DNA of 64,000 bases, taken from positions 62,001-126,000 of the forward strand of contig CABQNT010000004.1 in NCBI GenBank assembly GCA_902465605.1, in the 5' to 3' direction. The translations under genes were made by a program, and so were the position numbers. Shown one piece after another: positions 36,210-45,881 of the stretch. The notes under the pieces are model-generated. The model had not been told where the DNA came from and searched no databases. It was given only the letters and a program-made list of their open reading frames with translations. Each line of letters starts with the position of its first letter. The stretch's first letter is position 1. This stretch comes from Prevotella sp902465605. Lineage in GTDB: Bacteria; Bacteroidota; Bacteroidia; Bacteroidales; Bacteroidaceae.

Positions 36210-38057
36210 TTAAGTCAGTAGTGATGCGGTTGGTTCAGCTGGTGAATTGGTCGTTTTCTGGTCCTCATGGATGAGTTTGAGCAGGTGTTCTACCGCCTCT
36301 TCTGTAGGGATGTTTTTCTCCACACAGGTTTGTTTTCTGTACAGAGAAACCTTTCCTGGGCCGGCACCTACATAGCCATAATCGGCATCAGCCATCTCTC
36401 CAGGACCATTGACAATGCATCCCATGATACCAATCTTGAGGCCTTTCATCTCTTTTGTGGCGTCTTTAATGTGCGCAATGGTTTGTTGTAGGTCGTATAA
36501 GGTGCGTCCACAGCCCGGACAACTGATGTATTCGGTTTTGCTCATGCGCAGTCTTCCTGCCTGTAAGATATTGAATGCCGTGTCTTCCAATACGCTGTCG
36601 GACAGTTTTCCGTCGTTCATGAGCCAGATACCATCTGTCAATCCGTCGATCATCAATGCTCCCATGTCGGCCGATGCGTCCAGTTGGAAGTCGCTTTTCT
36701 CATCATGACGGTACATTTGAGCAAAGACTACGGGATTGTACACACCGTTGTTCATCATCTCATGAACCAGTGCTCGTTGGTCTCCTACCCTGTTTTGGTG
36801 GTTGCTCATGCACACTACAACAATCTCGGGATGGGCTTTTAGGCACGCAACATATTCCTCTGTAGGCGTTCCGAACTGCAATACAAGAAACTTGATGTCC
36901 GATTTCATGCTGCCAATGAATGGCATAGCCATGGCTGGAAAGATGGGATAGGTATGTTTTTCGCCATGATATTCGCTGTAATCAACGATATATTTCCGGT
37001 CTTCCGCATATTTAGGAACTTGGTTTCCCACGTAAATGTAGTCGGCCTTGCAGCCTTCATTCGAAGTAATGACAATGGGTACGTTGCTTCCACCGATGTT
37101 GCCAATTGCACGTGTTTTACGCCTTTCAGGTCGAAGATAGTTGAAGTGTTTGTTGGGTTCTGCTGGAATCATCAGGTGTCCGGCACGCTTTGCGACGTAA
37201 TCTACCAAGTGTTTGGCCACAGGTATCTCACATTCGGGTTCTTCAGAAAGCGATACACGGATGGTGTCTCCGATGCCATCTGCCAATAAAGCACCGATTC
37301 CCACCGCGCTCTTGATGCGCCCGTCCTCGCCTTCTCCAGCTTCTGTCACGCCAAGGTGTAAGGGATAGTGCATGTCTTCCTTGTCCATTGTGTCGACAAG
37401 CAAGCGCACTGACTGCACCATCACTACCGTATTGCTTGCCTTGATGGAGATAACAACATTATCAAATTGCTGTTTTTTGCAGATACGAAGAAACTCCATG
37501 CAACTTTCTACAATGCCTTCGGGCGTGTCACCGTATCGGTTTCGTATTCTATCCGATAGCGATCCGTGGTTTACCCCTATGCGAATGGCCGTGTGGTTGG
37601 CTTTACAAATGTTGAGAAAAGGTACAAACCGGTCTTCAATCTTTTTGAGTTCGCGCGCATACTCTTCGTCCGTGTACTCTAATTGGATGAACTTTCGGGC
37701 GGGATCTACATAATTTCCTGGGTTAATACGAACCTTCTCGGTATACTGTGCAGCCACGTCAGCCACGTTAGCATTAAAGTGTACGTCGGCTACCAATGGT
37801 GTTTCATATCCTTTGGCATGCAATCCGGCATGGATGTTCTTCAGGTTTTCAGCCTCTCTCCTACCCTGTGTGGTGAGTCGTACCAACTCTCCACCAGCTT
37901 GAATGATGCGTTCTGCCTGCTCAATGCACGCCTGTGTGTCATTCGTGTCGGTTGTGGTCATCGACTGAATGCGTACCGGATTATCGCCACCCATATCGAT
38001 ATTACCTACATGTACTACGTTCGATTTACGGCGTTGATAATTAAAAAGATCTGTCAT
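36210..38057 (-). CDS. ispG: 4-hydroxy-3-methylbut-2-enyl-diphosphate synthase
   Basis: 615 aa, the long form with an extra central domain seen in Bacteroidetes, Chlamydiae and plants. Penultimate step of the MEP isoprenoid pathway, converting MEcPP to HMBPP at a 4Fe-4S cluster. The TIM barrel has MTTTDTNDTQACIEQAERIIQAGGELVRLT and VADVHFNANVADVAA. The C-terminal Fe-S part has the cysteines in ISCPGCGRTLYDLQ and MGCIVNGPGEMADADYGYVG. purE lies 15 bp upstream on the same strand. The window also encodes a polyprenyl synthase (51119) that would use its product downstream. Confidence 0.96.
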   Translation of the reverse strand: MTDLFNYQRRKSNVVHVGNIDMGGDNPVRIQSMTTTDTNDTQACIEQAERIIQAGGELVRLTTQGRREAENLKNIHAGLHAKGYETPLVADVHFNANVADVAAQYTEKVRINPGNYVDPARKFIQLEYTDEEYARELKKIEDRFVPFLNICKANHTAIRIGVNHGSLSDRIRNRYGDTPEGIVESCMEFLRICKKQQFDNVVISIKASNTVVMVQSVRLLVDTMDKEDMHYPLHLGVTEAGEGEDGRIKSAVGIGALLADGIGDTIRVSLSEEPECEIPVAKHLVDYVAKRAGHLMIPAEPNKHFNYLRPERRKTRAIGNIGGSNVPIVITSNEGCKADYIYVGNQVPKYAEDRKYIVDYSEYHGEKHTYPIFPAMAMPFIGSMKSDIKFLVLQFGTPTEEYVACLKAHPEIVVVCMSNHQNRVGDQRALVHEMMNNGVYNPVVFAQMYRHDEKSDFQLDASADMGALMIDGLTDGIWLMNDGKLSDSVLEDTAFNILQAGRLRMSKTEYISCPGCGRTLYDLQQTIAHIKDATKEMKGLKIGIMGCIVNGPGEMADADYGYVGAGPGKVSLYRKQTCVEKNIPTEEAVEHLLKLIHEDQKTTNSPAEPTASLLT

Positions 38058-38072
38058 GTGTACACGCTTCTC

Positions 38073-38588
38073 TTAGTTAGTCTTGTATTCGTAATCTTTT
38101 ATTTGTGCCAAATCAGCATTTGCTTTCGTGATTTTGGCGCCCAATCCTGCTTTATGCTCTTTGATTTTTTGTGCGATTGATTCGTCTGTCAGCGCCAACA
38201 TCTCCACCGCGAGGATAGCAGCGTTCATGGAAGCGTTAACTCCTACCGTGGCAACAGGAATGCCCGGTGGCATCTGTATGATGCTGAGCATAGCGTCTAA
38301 GCCATCCAACATCCCTTTAATAGGAACACCGATGACGGGCAATGTGGTGTTGGCGGCAATCACACCAGGCAGCGCAGCAGCCATTCCGGCAGCGGCTATA
38401 ATTACTTTGATACCTCTGTTTGCGGCCTCTTTGGCAAACTCTTCAACGGCAGCGGGCGTGCGGTGAGCCGACAAAGCGTTTACTTCAAAGGGTATTTTCA
38501 GGTCGTTCAGAAACTTACATGCTTTCTCCATGACTGGGAGATCGCTTGTGCTACCCATGATGATGCTTACTAATGGTTTCATATTCAT
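38073..38588 (-). CDS. purE: N5-carboxyaminoimidazole ribonucleotide mutase
   Basis: 171 aa, class I PurE. VSIIMGSTSDLPVMEKACKFL contains the catalytic Ser/Asp signature; EVNALSAHRTPAAVEEFAKEA and IIAAAGMAAALPGVIAANTTLPVIGVP are the family core with the active-site His. It rearranges N5-CAIR to CAIR in purine synthesis. An alternative start (MKPLVS) lies 6 bp in. It sits between the PAP2 gene (20 bp upstream) and ispG (15 bp downstream), so the three are probably one transcript. Confidence 0.96.
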   Translation of the reverse strand: MNMKPLVSIIMGSTSDLPVMEKACKFLNDLKIPFEVNALSAHRTPAAVEEFAKEAANRGIKVIIAAAGMAAALPGVIAANTTLPVIGVPIKGMLDGLDAMLSIIQMPPGIPVATVGVNASMNAAILAVEMLALTDESIAQKIKEHKAGLGAKITKANADLAQIKDYEYKTN

Positions 38589-38608
38589 ATTGTTTTAAGA
38601 GTTTGATT

Positions 38609-39229
38609 TCAAATCATTGAGATAATATAGAAGGCGGATATCAGACCCACAATGAATCCAACGTTCACCTGTGACAGTGTGTGTTGCTTGAGAATAATGC
38701 GGCTCGATCCCACCAATCCCGCGAACAAGATGGCCAAACAGAGCCACCAAGTAGGATTGAAGTGAAACAACAAGGCAAACGACATCAATGCGCCTGTCAC
38801 GCCACCGATGGCTGCCGAGTGGGTAGATATCTTCCACCAGACGTTGATGAGCGCACAGATAATCTGGATGGCGAGTGCCGTGATGAGGATACTGCTGATG
38901 AAATGTGGGATGTGATACAGGTTCATGATGTAGTAACATGCGAAGTAACACACTATCGAGATAATGTAAGGCACCATTCGTCGCTCCTTCATTCCCAGCT
39001 CGTGCAGTGTCCATCCCTGGTATTTTCGATATAGGTGTATCAACAAGGTTGGCAACAACACGGTGAAAAGATACACCATCATGATGACGGTCAGCTTGTA
39101 ATACCAAGGAACCAGCCTGTTGAGATAACTCAACATGAATAGCGCTACCAACCCAAGCACGGGCAGATAGAAAGGTGTGAAGACGATGCTTATCGTCCGA
39201 GCGGCCAAAATAATGTTCTTTTCTTTCAT
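38609..39229 (-). CDS. PAP2-like membrane protein
   Basis: 206 aa, six predicted membrane helices (FTPFYLPVLGLVALFML, YKLTVIMMVYLFTVLLP, MVPYIISIVCYFACYYIM, SILITALAIQIICALINV, WLCLAILFAGLVG, VNVGFIVGLISAFYII). The segments KISTHSAAIGGVTGAL and SSRIILKQHTLSQVNVG align with the PSGH and SRx5Hx3D motifs of PAP2 phosphatases. However, the final Asp is Gln (HTLSQ) and PSGH is STHS, so catalysis is uncertain. Typical members dephosphorylate undecaprenyl or lipid pyrophosphates. First gene before purE and ispG. A second same-strand frame across this span has no sensible features. Confidence 0.75.
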   Translation of the reverse strand: MKEKNIILAARTISIVFTPFYLPVLGLVALFMLSYLNRLVPWYYKLTVIMMVYLFTVLLPTLLIHLYRKYQGWTLHELGMKERRMVPYIISIVCYFACYYIMNLYHIPHFISSILITALAIQIICALINVWWKISTHSAAIGGVTGALMSFALLFHFNPTWWLCLAILFAGLVGSSRIILKQHTLSQVNVGFIVGLISAFYIISMI

Positions 39230-39310
39230 ATTGTGTCATCCGCAGGTACTATCATTGCGGATGGATTCTTCTTCATGTTTTAGCGTCATTCATGTCAAAC
39301 GATGCGCCAA

Positions 39311-40804
39311 TCATTCTTTCCTTAGCCGTGCAACCGATAGTCCTAATTGTTCTCTGTACTTGGCTACGGTGCGTCGAGCCACGGGGAATCCCATCTTTTT
39401 CAGTTCCTTGGCCAGCGCCTCATCACTGAACGGCTTGCGTTTGTCCTCGTGGTCGATTACGTCTTTCAGTGCCAGTTTGATTTTCCGGGTAGAGAGTTCT
39501 TCCCCATCTTCGGTGGTATAGCTGTCGGTGAAGAAGAACCTGAGCGAGAAAGTGCCCCATTTCGTTTGTGCATACTTGATGTTGCTTACGCGCGAGATGG
39601 TAGAGATATCCAGTTCGGTTTTGTCGGCAATGTCTTTCAGAATCATGGGTTTGAGGTCTGACTCGTCACCGTCGAGGAAGAACTTACGCTGCCAGTCTAT
39701 AATCGCTTTCATCGTTATGTACAGCGTGTGTCGGCGTTGTTTGATGGCATCGATGAACCCTTGCGCCTTGTCTACTTTCTGTTTGGCGTACAACAGCGCT
39801 TCCTTTTCCTGCCGGTTCATGTTCTCCTTGTTGTTTTTGTAGGTGTCTACTATGTCGGAAAACGCCGGAGAGATGGTCAGTTGTGGAATTTTTCCCTGGT
39901 TCAGTGTGAACGATATGTTGTTGTTGTCATCCACGTCGATGATAAAGTCGGGCGTGATTTGCTGAACGTTCCTGCCCATGGTCTCGCCCATTGATGCGCC
40001 GGGTTTGGGATTGAGCTTGCGTATCTCTTCTTGAACCGCCCGCAGTTGCAAGTCGGATAGTTTGAGGTTGGTCTGTATCTTGTCCCAATGTTTCTTGGTG
40101 AACGCATCAAACTGGCGGGTCACCACTTGCTGCAAGATGTCTTTGAGTTTGCTCTCCGGACGCCTTTCCACCTGCAACAGCAGACACTCTTGCAGCGATC
40201 TGGCGCCGATGCCCGCAGGGTCGAACCCTTGCAGGATATATAATACCTCCTCTATTTGCGTGGGTGTTACGTCGATGTTGTGGTAGATGGCCAGTTCGTC
40301 ACTAATCGATTCTACATCCTTTCGCAGGTAACCGTCATCGTCGAGCGAACCGATGAGATATTCCATCACGTCTTTTTGCGTGTCCGTGAGGTTCTCCATC
40401 ATCATCTGCTCTTTCAGTTTGTCGTAGAAAGATTTGGTGTCTCCGTAGACAATCTCCTCATAGTCGGCGTTGTCTTGCGGATGATAGGCCCCGTATGCGT
40501 CAGGCATCTCGTCGTCCCTGCCTATGTTTTCCAGGGCTTTGTCCAATGCCTCTTCGCGCTCTTCTCGTTCAGTTCGCTCGGCAAAGTCTTCCTCGCGTTC
40601 GTCCTGGCCACCTATTTCATCCTCATGGCGTTCCTCACCTTCGGCTTTCTCCAACGCCGGATTGTCATCCAATTCGGCGTTGACACTCTCCTCCAGTTCG
40701 GTCAACGGCATCTCCAACAGCTTCACTTGCAACATTTGTTGTTGCGAGAGTCGCTGTACCTGCTGTTGTCTTTGTTCTTGAGTTTGTATGAGTTTGTTGG
40801 CCAT
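39311..40804 (-). CDS. rpoN: RNA polymerase sigma-54 factor
   Basis: 497 aa from ATG 40804 (MANKLIQTQEQRQQQ); the codons upstream do not look coding. The glutamine-rich region I (QRLSQQQMLQVKLLEMPLTELEESVNAELDDNPALE) binds activators and core polymerase. An acidic region II follows (residues about 60-115). The C-terminal DNA-binding part includes the RpoN box ARRTVAKYRE (residues 476-485). It directs transcription from -24/-12 promoters with AAA+ activators. It lies downstream of a conserved unknown gene on the same strand (176-bp gap). Confidence 0.95.
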   Translation of the reverse strand: MANKLIQTQEQRQQQVQRLSQQQMLQVKLLEMPLTELEESVNAELDDNPALEKAEGEERHEDEIGGQDEREEDFAERTEREEREEALDKALENIGRDDEMPDAYGAYHPQDNADYEEIVYGDTKSFYDKLKEQMMMENLTDTQKDVMEYLIGSLDDDGYLRKDVESISDELAIYHNIDVTPTQIEEVLYILQGFDPAGIGARSLQECLLLQVERRPESKLKDILQQVVTRQFDAFTKKHWDKIQTNLKLSDLQLRAVQEEIRKLNPKPGASMGETMGRNVQQITPDFIIDVDDNNNISFTLNQGKIPQLTISPAFSDIVDTYKNNKENMNRQEKEALLYAKQKVDKAQGFIDAIKQRRHTLYITMKAIIDWQRKFFLDGDESDLKPMILKDIADKTELDISTISRVSNIKYAQTKWGTFSLRFFFTDSYTTEDGEELSTRKIKLALKDVIDHEDKRKPFSDEALAKELKKMGFPVARRTVAKYREQLGLSVARLRKE

Positions 40805-40980
40805 TGCTGTATATCCAGTCCCTTCTGATGATGTTCGCGTGCGTTCTTCATGTACTGTTGACGCACATGCAAAAATACAAAAGATATTCTTATAATCCGC
40901 TTCTTTTGGGGGTAATTTTCCAAGATTGCCCAGCCGGCAGGTTCGCTTTCGGTTGGCACACGCAGAGATAGCCCCTACCA

Positions 40981-41637
40981 TCAATCCTTAAAATAATCCT
41001 TGAGCTGTGCGGCCAGTGCGGCCAAGTGTTCCGGATTGGCATTGCCATAACGTTGCCAAATGTCCTGACAGGGTACAAGCAGTGGGTGAATCATCATGTC
41101 GTCACGATTCAGATATGGGTCACAGAACTTGAAAACCGTCATCACTTCCACGATTTTTCCTGGTTTCAGGCGCATCAATTTGGCCAGACTGACAATCTCG
41201 GGTGTTTCCGCTACCATGGTAATGGGTACGAGCCTGAAATACAAATCCAAGATGATGATGAGCATCATCGGTGTGAGTTCCGCGTCAACCGCAAGCGGTT
41301 TGAAGTCGTGTTCAAAAGATTCGTTCACCTCTACCCCATCGTAAAACGACGCAGCTTGTCCAAATCCCCGCATCTTTCTCAGCAACTTAACCCCACGAGC
41401 CAATTTGCTAGGGTGCTCGACATACTCGTTCCACAGCTTTTCCAAGCGTGGTGTGTCCAGTCGTCTCAGCCGAAACATCTGCTCGTATAAGGTCTGTGGC
41501 GGTATGTGCAGTTCCAAGCTAAGGTCAACCATGGCGCGCGAATACAAGGATTTCACGCCAATAGGCTTCTTCAGGTACAGTTGCATCAACAGCAACCAAT
41601 AGTCGTCCGACCATTCATTGGGTATTGACATGATCAT
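40981..41637 (-). CDS. Conserved Bacteroidetes protein of unknown function
   Basis: 218 aa, cytoplasmic, largely helical. Segments such as WLLLMQLYLKKPIGVKSLYSRAMVDLSLELHIPPQTLYEQMFRL and LEKLWNEYVEHPSKLARGVKLL suggest a helical bundle with a possible winged-helix-like start. I recall neighbours of this kind beside rpoN in Bacteroidetes but no assigned activity. A start 6 bp inside (MSIPNEW) is equally good. Divergent from the histidine phosphatase gene. Confidence 0.7.
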   Translation of the reverse strand: MIMSIPNEWSDDYWLLLMQLYLKKPIGVKSLYSRAMVDLSLELHIPPQTLYEQMFRLRRLDTPRLEKLWNEYVEHPSKLARGVKLLRKMRGFGQAASFYDGVEVNESFEHDFKPLAVDAELTPMMLIIILDLYFRLVPITMVAETPEIVSLAKLMRLKPGKIVEVMTVFKFCDPYLNRDDMMIHPLLVPCQDIWQRYGNANPEHLAALAAQLKDYFKD

Positions 41638-41755
41638 TCTTTATTTTGACAAAAAGAGCGTGCGCAGATAGCAAGGACGTGTGTTTTACGCACGTTGCTG
41701 CAAAAACTCTTTGAGGCAAAGATAGCATAAGTTTTGCAAAGCATCAAGTAAACGC

Positions 41756-41786
41756 TTTGCTTTTTCTTGCAAAAGCATTACTTTTG
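41756..41786 (+). promoter_or_regulatory. Promoter of histidine phosphatase gene
   Basis: TTTG (41756-41759), 19 nt, TACTTTTG (41779-41786): full Bacteroidetes consensus. The predicted start of transcription near 41793 supports the ATG at 41815 and excludes the earlier in-frame ATG at 41767. Confidence 0.75.
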
Positions 41787-41814
41787 CATCATTCATGAAT
41801 CAATAATTACTCCG

Positions 41815-43107
41815 ATGAACAAAACTTTAATCATCCTGTCTTTGTGCTTTTGTTGGATAACCTCCAACGCTCAACTTTCTAAAACCGAGATTCGCAACAA
41901 CCCTTTGTTGGCTGCCAACGGCTATTACGCTTATCCAGGGCCGCTCAAACCGCAGCTCACGCCCGCCCCAAAGGGATATGTTCCGTTTTACATCAGTCAT
42001 TATGGACGTCACGGTTCGCGCTATCTCATCGACCCAAACGATTACAACAGTCCGCTTCGCACGCTGCAAAAGGCCGACAGCCTGGGCAAACTTACCCCTT
42101 TGGGTCAGGAGGTGTTGCGCAAAGTAACCCTGATTTGCAACGAGTCGAAAGGCAGATTGGGCGAGTTAACCTTACGTGGAGCCGAGCAACATCAGCAGAT
42201 TGCGCGCCGTATGTTCGAGCGTTTTCCAGAAGTGTTGAGTGGAAAAACAAACGTAGATGCCAAGAGCAGCACCGTCATTCGCTGCATCTTGTCCATGGAA
42301 AATGCGTTGCAGCAGCTGGCAAGGCTCAATCCTCAACTGCACATCACGCACGATGCCAGTGCGTATGACATGCCCTATTTGGTGTATGGCGACACGGCTT
42401 TATACAAAAACAAAATGCCCGGAAAGGTAAAAGACATCTACGAGGCCTTTGCCAAGCGACATGACAACCATGTAGGGGTGATGAACCGAATTTTCAAAGA
42501 TGAAAGCTATTGGCGCGAACACGTCGACGCAACACAATTAAACACCCAACTTTATAATCTTGCCAGCAACGTGCAGAGCACCGAACTGCGCCATCAGCTG
42601 TCGCTCTTAGACCTCTTTACTCACGACGAGTTGTATGATGCTTGGCTAAAAACCAATGCGTGGTGGTACATCAACTATGGGCCGTCGCCCTTGAATGGCG
42701 CTGTTCAGCCCTATTCGCAACGCATGTTGCTGCGGCGCATCATCACCGAGGCCGACAGTTGCGTGGCTCTCTCCCACCCCGGCGCAACGCTTCGTTATGG
42801 ACACGACACGATGGTGATGCCTTTGGTGTGCCTGTTAGACATCAATGGTTACGGCAAACAGATTGAGGATTTGGAGCGTTTGGATGACGAGAATTGGCTG
42901 GATTACCGCATCTTCCCCATGGCCTGCAACTTACAGTTTGTGTTCTATCGCTCGCAAGCGCATCCGCATGACATCCTCGTGAAGGTGCTTCTGAACGAAG
43001 ACGAAACCACCCTACCCCTCCCGACCGACATCGCTCCCTATTACCATTGGAACGACTTTAAGACTTATTATCTAAACAAGATAGATCAATTTCAAACCAA
43101 GAAGTAG
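41815..43107 (+). CDS. Secreted histidine-type acid phosphatase
   Basis: 430 aa. Signal peptide MNKTLIILSLCFCWITSNA-Q. Residues 61-70 (SHYGRHGSRY) carry the RHG catalytic motif of the histidine phosphatase superfamily. Near residue 325, LRYGHDTMVMPL provides the His-Asp proton donor of branch 2 (acid phosphatases, phytases, MINPP-like). Exported, probably periplasmic or surface, releasing phosphate from organic esters; phytate is possible but not shown. Start chosen from the promoter and signal peptide. Single-gene unit. Confidence 0.85.
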   Translation: MNKTLIILSLCFCWITSNAQLSKTEIRNNPLLAANGYYAYPGPLKPQLTPAPKGYVPFYISHYGRHGSRYLIDPNDYNSPLRTLQKADSLGKLTPLGQEVLRKVTLICNESKGRLGELTLRGAEQHQQIARRMFERFPEVLSGKTNVDAKSSTVIRCILSMENALQQLARLNPQLHITHDASAYDMPYLVYGDTALYKNKMPGKVKDIYEAFAKRHDNHVGVMNRIFKDESYWREHVDATQLNTQLYNLASNVQSTELRHQLSLLDLFTHDELYDAWLKTNAWWYINYGPSPLNGAVQPYSQRMLLRRIITEADSCVALSHPGATLRYGHDTMVMPLVCLLDINGYGKQIEDLERLDDENWLDYRIFPMACNLQFVFYRSQAHPHDILVKVLLNEDETTLPLPTDIAPYYHWNDFKTYYLNKIDQFQTKK

Positions 43108-43227
43108 CCGGAGGGCAGCCGTTTTGATGGTTGCCGAAGGATTGTAAAGAAACGATATTTTTGTTAAGATAAATGAAAAAATAGCGACAAAAATGATTTC
43201 TTTACCATGCGATTACTATATTTTGTC

Positions 43228-43235
43228 TATTTTTG
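43228..43235 (+). promoter_or_regulatory. -7 box of the TonB-receptor locus
   Basis: TATTTTTG matches TAnnTTTG and lies 34 bp before the ATG at 43269. A clear -33 TTTG at 19-21 nt is not seen, so the promoter may need an activator. Confidence 0.45.
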
Positions 43236-43268
43236 CGAGTTAAAGATTGTACGGTTATTTTAGTGCGA

Positions 43269-43595
43269 ATGATGACAAGAAGGATGAAACGCAGATTGAT
43301 GGCGTGGATGATGGTGCTTACCTTCATCTCGGCTCTTCTCGTTAAAGACGTTCATGCGCACAATGTAATTGTTCAGCACTTAGACCAAACAGAGCAACAC
43401 CAAACCACAGTACAGGCGTATTGTTACATTTGTAACTTTGACCTGTGCAAGATGAGCATGCCCAAACTCTTTGTTTGGCAGCCTGTGTTGCTTGTAAAAC
43501 GTATTGTTAAACCGCTTTTTACAACACAAATCGTTTATCGTGAACCGCTTGCGGTAAACGCTCATTCGCCACCTTTTTTAATTCATAATTCATAA
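43269..43595 (+). CDS. Small secreted CxxC protein upstream of TonB receptor
   Basis: 108 aa from ATG 43269; another start (MKRRLMAWMM) lies 15 bp on. A basic start and hydrophobic stretch (LMAWMMVLTFISALLV) give a signal peptide cleaved near VHA-H. The mature part is rich in His and Gln (HAHNVIVQHLDQTEQHQ) and has a CYICNFDLC cysteine cluster, a possible metal or disulfide site. The last residues are encoded by an ATTCATA repeat, so the true C-terminus may have been altered by slippage. The TonB receptor follows 159 bp later. The family is not recognised by name; a role with the receptor is inferred from position. Confidence 0.6.
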   Translation: MMTRRMKRRLMAWMMVLTFISALLVKDVHAHNVIVQHLDQTEQHQTTVQAYCYICNFDLCKMSMPKLFVWQPVLLVKRIVKPLFTTQIVYREPLAVNAHSPPFLIHNS

Positions 43596-43607
43596 TTCAT
43601 CATTCAT
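43581..43607. repeat. ATTCATA short tandem repeat
   Basis: ATTCATA-type units repeat about four times across the end of the small CxxC gene. Slippage here could change its last codons. Confidence 0.6.
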
Positions 43608-43754
43608 ACTCCAGATGAAAGAACATTCTTTTGTTTGTAGAATGATGATATTCATACCTCTGTTTTATGTAAAGATAGCGCGAGCTAAAGGCTATTCAAT
43701 CATGATTGAATGGCTGAGGCGCAGCCTATTGAATGCAAAGGAGAAATTATACAA

Positions 43755-45875
43755 ATGAATAAAAAGGAAAAACTATGGCTTGTCATCCTATTGTCGTGTA
43801 TGTTGATGAGCAGTAATACGTTGGTGAGTGCGCAGGATATAGAACACATACCTCGGCAACATCTAAAAGATACCATTACTTTGGGCGAGGTAGTGGTGAA
43901 GAGTAAACGACAATTAGTAACGCCCAATAGTATCAGTACCACACTCACCCACGATGACATTGCCCGTGCCGCGGGTAAGTCTTTGGCGTCGATGTTAGAG
44001 AACGTCAGTGGGGTGAGCATGCTTCAGACGGGTTCCAACGTTGCCAAGCCGGTGATACATGGCATGTATGGCAACCGTATTTTGGTGGTGAGCCGAGGAG
44101 CTAAGCTTACCGGACAGCAGTGGGGGATAGACCATGCGCCAGAAATAGACAAGAATGCCTACAACGATGTGGTGGTAGTGAAAGGATCAGAGTCGGTAAG
44201 ATACGGCGCAGAGGCGTTGGGTGGTATCATTTTGATGAATGCCAAACCCTTGCCGTATGGCGCTCCTCAGGTGCAAACCGACGTGATGAGCTACTATGGA
44301 AGCAACGGACGGCAGATAGGAACGGTAGGATACATGCAGGGAACAATGCCTTTTAATCGCCAAATAGCGTGGAGTTTGCAAGGCACTTTTGAACACTCGG
44401 GCGACCGAAGTACGGCGGCTTATCTGCTCAACAACACGGGCATGCGGCAACGCAACGCCGCTTTTTCGCTGGGATACCAGCACAACCAGTGGCGCGTAGA
44501 AACGGGGTACAGCTTGTTTTGGCAAAAAATGGGAGTGATGCGTAGTGCGCAAATGGGCAACGAGCAGTTGCTGCAAGAGCGTATTAGGATAGGGCAACCG
44601 GTTGAGTTTACGCCTTTTACCTATCAAATAGACTATCCCTTTCAGCGCGTGGCGCATCATACCGCCTTTGTCAATGTTTATTATCAACCAAGTAGGAGCG
44701 TGAAATGCAGTTGGCAAACCACCTATCAAGCTGATGATAGGCGTGAAAATCGCATCCGCCGCATGAACCATTCGGACATCCCTTCGGTTAGTCTTTTCTT
44801 GCAATCCCTGCAATCACAATGGCATTGGAGCAAGCTGTCTGACCGTTGGAAGACAGAGTGGGGGGCGCAAGGAATGCTCATGAAGAATAGTAATGAGCGC
44901 GGAACGGGCGTTGTACCCGTAATACCCAACTATACAGAAACAACCCTTGGTGCTTATGCGTTGCGCAAATATTTGGGCGATACATGGGGTGTAGAGGGCG
45001 GAACAAGGTTTGATTACCAGCTTACTCGTGCCGATGGTTACGATTGGACCGGGCATCGATATGGGGGAAGCAGGCACTTTGAAAATGTTACTTTCACGTT
45101 AGGAGGTCATCAACATTTAGGAAATCTGTTGACATTGGCTACCAATTTTGGCATGGCATGGCGCGCACCACACGTTTACGAACTGTTTAGTAATGGCAAC
45201 GAGCTAAGCTCCGGCATGTTTGTGCGTGGCGACTCCACGCTCCGTTCAGAGCAGAGTTACAAGTGGGTTACATCACTCAGCTACGCCAACACATGGGTGC
45301 AAGCTCGGGTGGATGGATATGTGCAATGGATTAATCATTACATTTACGATTATCCTACGCGCGAGAACATCGTCGTGGTGTCTGGAGCATACCCCGTATT
45401 TCAATACGTTCAGACCAATGCCTTGTTTCGCGGAGTGGACGTAGATGCGCATTTTTACCCTTTGCGCACGATAGATTACCGCGTGTTTGCATCATGGATA
45501 TGGGCGAACGAGCAACGAACCAAGGCGTATTTGCCGTACATTCCGTCGTTTAAGCTCACGCAACAGCTGTCGTGGAAGCCTGCCGTCAGTGGGGCTTGGC
45601 AGCCTTCTGTGGGAATTGAACATCGCTATGTGGCTAAGCAACGCAGGTTTAATGCGGCTACCGACCTGGTGGATGATACGCCTGCGGCTTATCACTTGTT
45701 GGGTTTTAACTGTGGAGTTACCTGGAAAATGCCTCATCACCAACAACTATCCTTGTCTTTTGAAGGAACCAATGTGTTGAATCAATTATATAAGGAGTAC
45801 ACCAACCGAAGCAGATATTATGCACACGACCTTGGGAGGGACATTCGTTGTACCCTTCGCTGGAAGTTTAATTGA
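43755..45875 (+). CDS. TonB-dependent outer membrane receptor
   Basis: 706 aa from ATG 43755 (MNKKEKLWLVILLSC, signal peptide cleaved near VSA-Q). An earlier in-frame ATG at 43710 gives no signal peptide. The TonB box region and plug domain follow (ITLGEVVVKSKRQLVTPNSIS, ASMLENVSGVSMLQTGSNVAKPVIHGMYGNRILVV, VVVKGSESVRYGAEALGGII). A 22-strand type barrel ends in LRWKFN with the terminal aromatic. The extracellular-type stretch LTGQQWGIDHAPEIDK resembles plug segments of ZnuD-like zinc receptors. It takes up a chelated metal or cofactor using TonB energy. The partner lipoprotein starts 98 bp downstream. Substrate unproven. Confidence 0.88.
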   Translation: MNKKEKLWLVILLSCMLMSSNTLVSAQDIEHIPRQHLKDTITLGEVVVKSKRQLVTPNSISTTLTHDDIARAAGKSLASMLENVSGVSMLQTGSNVAKPVIHGMYGNRILVVSRGAKLTGQQWGIDHAPEIDKNAYNDVVVVKGSESVRYGAEALGGIILMNAKPLPYGAPQVQTDVMSYYGSNGRQIGTVGYMQGTMPFNRQIAWSLQGTFEHSGDRSTAAYLLNNTGMRQRNAAFSLGYQHNQWRVETGYSLFWQKMGVMRSAQMGNEQLLQERIRIGQPVEFTPFTYQIDYPFQRVAHHTAFVNVYYQPSRSVKCSWQTTYQADDRRENRIRRMNHSDIPSVSLFLQSLQSQWHWSKLSDRWKTEWGAQGMLMKNSNERGTGVVPVIPNYTETTLGAYALRKYLGDTWGVEGGTRFDYQLTRADGYDWTGHRYGGSRHFENVTFTLGGHQHLGNLLTLATNFGMAWRAPHVYELFSNGNELSSGMFVRGDSTLRSEQSYKWVTSLSYANTWVQARVDGYVQWINHYIYDYPTRENIVVVSGAYPVFQYVQTNALFRGVDVDAHFYPLRTIDYRVFASWIWANEQRTKAYLPYIPSFKLTQQLSWKPAVSGAWQPSVGIEHRYVAKQRRFNAATDLVDDTPAAYHLLGFNCGVTWKMPHHQQLSLSFEGTNVLNQLYKEYTNRSRYYAHDLGRDIRCTLRWKFN

Positions 45876-45881
45876 GATAGT

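Noticed and set aside
38595..39239. 214-codon same-strand frame overlapping the PAP2-like gene
   Set aside because: Histidine-rich, no membrane pattern; the other frame has six clear membrane helices.
44187..44813. 208-codon minus-strand frame
   Set aside because: Antisense to the TonB receptor gene.
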